DNA of 5,738 nucleotides from Actinomycetales bacterium (GTDB lineage Bacteria > Actinomycetota > Actinomycetes > Mycobacteriales > Mycobacteriaceae), in assembly GCA_012838715.1 (NCBI GenBank), contig DUOR01000104.1:1-5738 (forward strand). Direction: 5' to 3'. Position 1 is the first letter of the stretch. Every line of letters begins with the position of its first letter. Under the pieces are notes generated by a model. That model saw nothing but the letters and a program-made list of their open reading frames with translations. It had not been told where the DNA came from and did not search any database. This document shows, in pieces, positions 2,697 through 5,738 of this stretch. Both the position numbers and the translations under genes were made by a program.

Positions 2697-5600
2697 ATGC
2701 CCACCACCGACCGGACGCCCACGCGCGCGTTCGTCGGCTGGTGGGTTTTGCTGTTCACCCTGGCGTTCATCCAGTCGCCGGGGAGGGTCGTCGCCGACAC
2801 GAAGCATGATCTGACGGCGAATCCGGGGGGTTTCCTGTCCCGGTCGCTGGAGATGTGGTCGGAGACGATGCCGCTGGGGCAGCTGCAGAACCAGGCCTAC
2901 GGTTACCTTTTCCCGCAGGGCGCGTTCTTCGCCTTCTTCGATCTGCTTCCCGACGCCCTGTGGTCCCACTGGATCACGCAGGGGCTGTGGTGGGGCATCC
3001 TGCTGTGCCTGGCGTTCACGGGCCTGTACCGGGTGGCGGAGATGGCCGGGATCGGTTCCCGGCAGTCCCGGATTCTGGCGGCGCTGCTCTACGCCCTGTC
3101 GCCGCGCATCCTGACCACCCTGGGCGCCATCTCCTCCGAGGCGTGGCCCGTGGCCCTGGCCCCCTGGATCCTCCTGCCGCTGCTGTCGGTGGTGTTGCGG
3201 GACGGGCCCGTCGGCAAGCTCGTGGCGGTGCGCGCGGTGCTGCTGTCGGGGCTGGCGGTGCTGGCCACCGGCGCGGTGAATGCGGTGAGCACCGCGGCGG
3301 CGTGCGTGCCGGCGGCGCTGGTGCTGGTCATCGTCGGGTTCTCGGGCCCGTACCGCGGTCGGGCGTGGGGCATGTTCGCCGGCTGGCTGGCGGCGTGCGC
3401 GGCGGTGAGCATGTGGTGGATTGTGCCGCTGCTGATGCTCGGCCGGTACTCGCCGCCGTTCACCGACTTCATCGAATCCTCCGGCGTGACCACGCGCTGG
3501 CTGAACCTCGGCGAGGTGCTGCGCGGGGCGACGTCGTGGGCACCGTTCGTGTCGCTGGAACGCGTCGGCGGCAATGCGCTGGTCGCGGAGCCGGTGCTCA
3601 TCCTCGCCACCATGGCCGTCACCGCGGTCGGCTTGGTCGGCCTGGCCATGCGCTCGATGCCGTGGCGGCGCGGCTGGCTGCTGATCGCCCTGGTCGGCCT
3701 GGTGGCCATGGCCGCCTGGACCACCCCCTTCGGGCCCTTGGCCGAATCCGGCCGCGCCCTGCTCGACGGGCCGCTGGCCGCCCTGCGCAACCTGCACAAG
3801 ATGGACCCGGTGCTGCGGCTGCCGCTGATGCTCGGCCTGGCGCACGCCACCGCCCGCATGCCGTGGCCCGGTTCCGGGCCCCGCGCGGAGGTGCTGCGCA
3901 CGTGGGCGCACCCGGACAAGCACCGTTCGGCCATCGCCGCGATGCTCGTGCTCATCGCCGCGGCCGGCGCCACCGCCCCCGCATGGAGCGCCCGCCTGGC
4001 CCCGGTCGGCGGCTACGGCGAGGTGCCGGGGCACTGGCACCGGGCCGCCGACTGGCTCAACGACCGCGGCGACGGCTCCCGCACCCTGGTCGCCCCGTCC
4101 ATGCCCTTCGCGGAGCAGGACTGGGGCTTCACCCGCGACGAACCCCTGCAGCCGCTCACCGACGTCCCCTGGGTCGTCCGCGACGCGGTTCCGCTCGTCC
4201 CGCCGGAGGCCATCCGCGGGCTCGACGGCATCCACGATCAGCTCGGCCGCGGCGAGGCCTCGGAGTCCCTGGCGGGCACGCTGCGCGCCAACGGCATCGG
4301 CCACGTCCTGGTGCGCTCGGACGTCCCGCCGTTCAACCGCGGCACCAGCCTCGCCGACCTCAACGCCACGCTGCAGGGCTCGCCGGGCCTGCGCAAGGCC
4401 ACCGAAATCATGCATTCCGACGGCGGGGACCGCGACCGCGTCGCCGTGACCATTTGGGAGGTCCGGGACGCCGCGGACGCCCTGGCCCCGCGGATGGTCG
4501 ACGCCTCGGAGGTGCCGCTGGTCTCCGGCGGCCCGGAGGTGCTGGCCCGACTGGACGAGGTCGACGGCGATTCCCCGGTGCGCATCCTGCACGGCGAGGC
4601 CGCCGGCACCGTCACCGACACCCCCGCCCGGCGCGGCCGCAACTACGGCGAAGTGAAGAACGCCGTGTCCGGCATCCTCGCCCCCGACGAGGAGACCGGG
4701 GTGTCCAACATCGTCCCGGACTACCCGGTCGAGGGCATCCCGCTGACGCAGACCGCCACCGGCGGCTCAACGCTGGAGGTGTCCTCCTCGGCGTCCGAAC
4801 CGTACAACGTCGGCGGCGCCGACCCCCGCCATTCCGCCAACGCCCTCGTCGACGGCGACCCCACCACCTGGTGGGAACCCCGCCGCGGCACCGGCCAGGC
4901 CGAATGGGTGGAGATCACCCCGCCGGAGCCGCTCGACGACGGCGTCCTCACCGTCACCGCCGCCCGCGTCCCCGCCCAAGTGCAGATCCGCGCCGGCGGC
5001 GCGTCGACGTCGGTGTGGCTGACCCCGGGCGAGCCCCGGACCATCAGCCTGCCGGGCGGCGCTGCGGAAACGGTCCGCATCACCGCGTTCACCGCCCCGG
5101 CCGGGTTCGCCCTGTCCGAGGTGGTCCTCGAGCAGCGCGACGGCGAGGACCACACCCCGGTGCGGGTCCCGGTCGTCCCCGACGCCTCCCCGGTCGTCCA
5201 GCGCTGGTCCTTCGGCCAGGAGATCCCCGAGGGCGCCCTGCGCCGCGTGTTCACCGTGCCGGAGGCCACCACCGTCACCGTTGACGCGGACACCTGCCGC
5301 ACCGGCCTCGACGACCCCTGGACCCTCGTCGACGACGAGCCCGTGGCCTGCGGCGACGCCCTGGAGCTCGGCCCCGGCATGCACGAGATCCATTCGCACG
5401 CCCGCTGGGTGACGCTCACCGCCGAGGATTACCTGGCGCCGGATTCCGCCGCCCAGGACGCCGCCGTCGTCGACGGGTGGGACGAAGGCGACGACACCGG
5501 GACCATCGTCGCCGCCGACCACGACCGGTTCGTGTGGCGGCCGGTGTCCACGAACCCGGGGCAGATCGCCACCCTCGGCGGCACGGAGCTGGAGCCGGTG

Positions 5601-5738
5601 ACCGTCAACGGCTGGCAGCAGGGCTGGCTGGTGCCGGCGGGCGCCTCCGGGGACTTCGCCATCACTTTCCCGGCCGCCTCCACCTGGCGGGCCGGCATCC
5701 TCGCCGGGGGCGCCCTGGCGGCCCTGTTCGCCCTGGCC
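2697..5738 (+). CDS. aftD: AftD-type alpha-(1->3)-arabinofuranosyltransferase, GT-C family, 3'-truncated by the window
   Basis: A large membrane transferase that uses decaprenyl-phosphoryl-arabinose to add alpha-1,3-arabinofuranosyl branches to the arabinan of arabinogalactan/lipoarabinomannan outside the membrane. The frame is open for 1014 codons with no stop. Residues 1 to about 430 carry multiple membrane segments (first about 12-27, last of this block about 412-428). They include family-type stretches: VADTKHDLTA (32-41) with the first-loop acidic residue D34 expected in GT-C enzymes, QNQAYGYLFP (64-73), LSPRILTTLGAISSE (134-148), FIESSG (258-263) and NLHKMDPVLRLPL (365-377). About 430-998 is a large exported region with a discoidin/F5-8-like carbohydrate-binding module near 685-790 (ALVDGDPTTWWEP, 716-728) and a possible disulfide C867-C885. 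A C-terminal membrane helix begins at about 999. The ATG at 2697 is the first start after the in-frame DUF2613 stop. It lacks a Shine-Dalgarno sequence, so translation may depend on coupling. Confidence 0.93.
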   Translation, partial: MPTTDRTPTRAFVGWWVLLFTLAFIQSPGRVVADTKHDLTANPGGFLSRSLEMWSETMPLGQLQNQAYGYLFPQGAFFAFFDLLPDALWSHWITQGLWWGILLCLAFTGLYRVAEMAGIGSRQSRILAALLYALSPRILTTLGAISSEAWPVALAPWILLPLLSVVLRDGPVGKLVAVRAVLLSGLAVLATGAVNAVSTAAACVPAALVLVIVGFSGPYRGRAWGMFAGWLAACAAVSMWWIVPLLMLGRYSPPFTDFIESSGVTTRWLNLGEVLRGATSWAPFVSLERVGGNALVAEPVLILATMAVTAVGLVGLAMRSMPWRRGWLLIALVGLVAMAAWTTPFGPLAESGRALLDGPLAALRNLHKMDPVLRLPLMLGLAHATARMPWPGSGPRAEVLRTWAHPDKHRSAIAAMLVLIAAAGATAPAWSARLAPVGGYGEVPGHWHRAADWLNDRGDGSRTLVAPSMPFAEQDWGFTRDEPLQPLTDVPWVVRDAVPLVPPEAIRGLDGIHDQLGRGEASESLAGTLRANGIGHVLVRSDVPPFNRGTSLADLNATLQGSPGLRKATEIMHSDGGDRDRVAVTIWEVRDAADALAPRMVDASEVPLVSGGPEVLARLDEVDGDSPVRILHGEAAGTVTDTPARRGRNYGEVKNAVSGILAPDEETGVSNIVPDYPVEGIPLTQTATGGSTLEVSSSASEPYNVGGADPRHSANALVDGDPTTWWEPRRGTGQAEWVEITPPEPLDDGVLTVTAARVPAQVQIRAGGASTSVWLTPGEPRTISLPGGAAETVRITAFTAPAGFALSEVVLEQRDGEDHTPVRVPVVPDASPVVQRWSFGQEIPEGALRRVFTVPEATTVTVDADTCRTGLDDPWTLVDDEPVACGDALELGPGMHEIHSHARWVTLTAEDYLAPDSAAQDAAVVDGWDEGDDTGTIVAADHDRFVWRPVSTNPGQIATLGGTELEPVTVNGWQQGWLVPAGASGDFAITFPAASTWRAGILAGGALAALFALA

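Noticed and set aside
2667..2699. Stop-codon read-through producing a DUF2613-AftD fusion
   Set aside because: The two genes do share a frame across the TAA, but no read-through signal is evident and both proteins have their normal family ends. Coupled translation is more likely.
2280..4592. A 770-codon open frame on the minus strand opposite DUF2613 and aftD
   Set aside because: Its product is Arg/Gly/His/Gln-rich low complexity with no domain, as expected opposite a GC-rich gene. The + strand frame here encodes recognisable AftD motifs.
2855..5284. An 809-codon + strand open frame overlapping aftD
   Set aside because: It is a different frame of aftD with an Arg/Pro/Gly/Ala-rich product and no family signature, so it is a composition shadow.

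Overview
The window is high-GC DNA (roughly 70% G+C by eye) from an actinomycete that makes a mycolate/arabinogalactan cell wall, most probably a Corynebacterium. The main evidence is a 64-residue DUF2613 membrane protein directly followed by aftD, the membrane arabinofuranosyltransferase of the arabinogalactan/lipoarabinomannan pathway. This pairing is characteristic of corynebacteria. All supported genes are on the + strand. Other long open frames in the window are composition shadows.

Layout. Bases 1-476 contain no supportable gene. They hold a large imperfect inverted repeat (29-149), then C-rich, repeat-laden DNA with direct repeats at 256-309 and a 12-bp tandem repeat at 381-460, which runs almost up to the ribosome binding site of the first gene. 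Gene 1 (477-1004) is a stand-alone GyrI-like/AraC effector-binding-domain protein. Gene 2 (1039-1674) is a class I SAM-dependent methyltransferase. It appears to be read from a leaderless promoter whose -10 element is overlapped by a perfect palindrome resembling a CsoR-type metal-sensor operator. Gene 3 (1774-2283) is a single-domain universal stress protein with a structured leader and an altered ATP-loop motif.

An intergenic region (2284-2474) follows, with a C-rich, possibly Rho-type stretch, two adjacent palindromes and a plausible -10. It leads to DUF2613 (2475-2669). A terminator-like hairpin with a T5 tract overlaps the DUF2613 stop codon. aftD (2697 to the window edge) then starts in the same reading frame, 27 nt downstream and without a Shine-Dalgarno sequence. 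aftD is open for 1014 codons to the last base, so its 3' end is missing.

How the genes fit together. DUF2613 and AftD look like one cell-envelope unit, in which the small single-pass protein may assist or regulate the large transferase. The three upstream genes look like separate small units (ligand-binding protein, methyltransferase, stress protein) rather than one pathway. The points most worth following up are the CsoR-like operator on the leaderless methyltransferase gene, the possible attenuator and same-frame junction between DUF2613 and aftD, and the large palindrome and repeat-rich leader at the left end. I did not find a clearly new multi-gene system.
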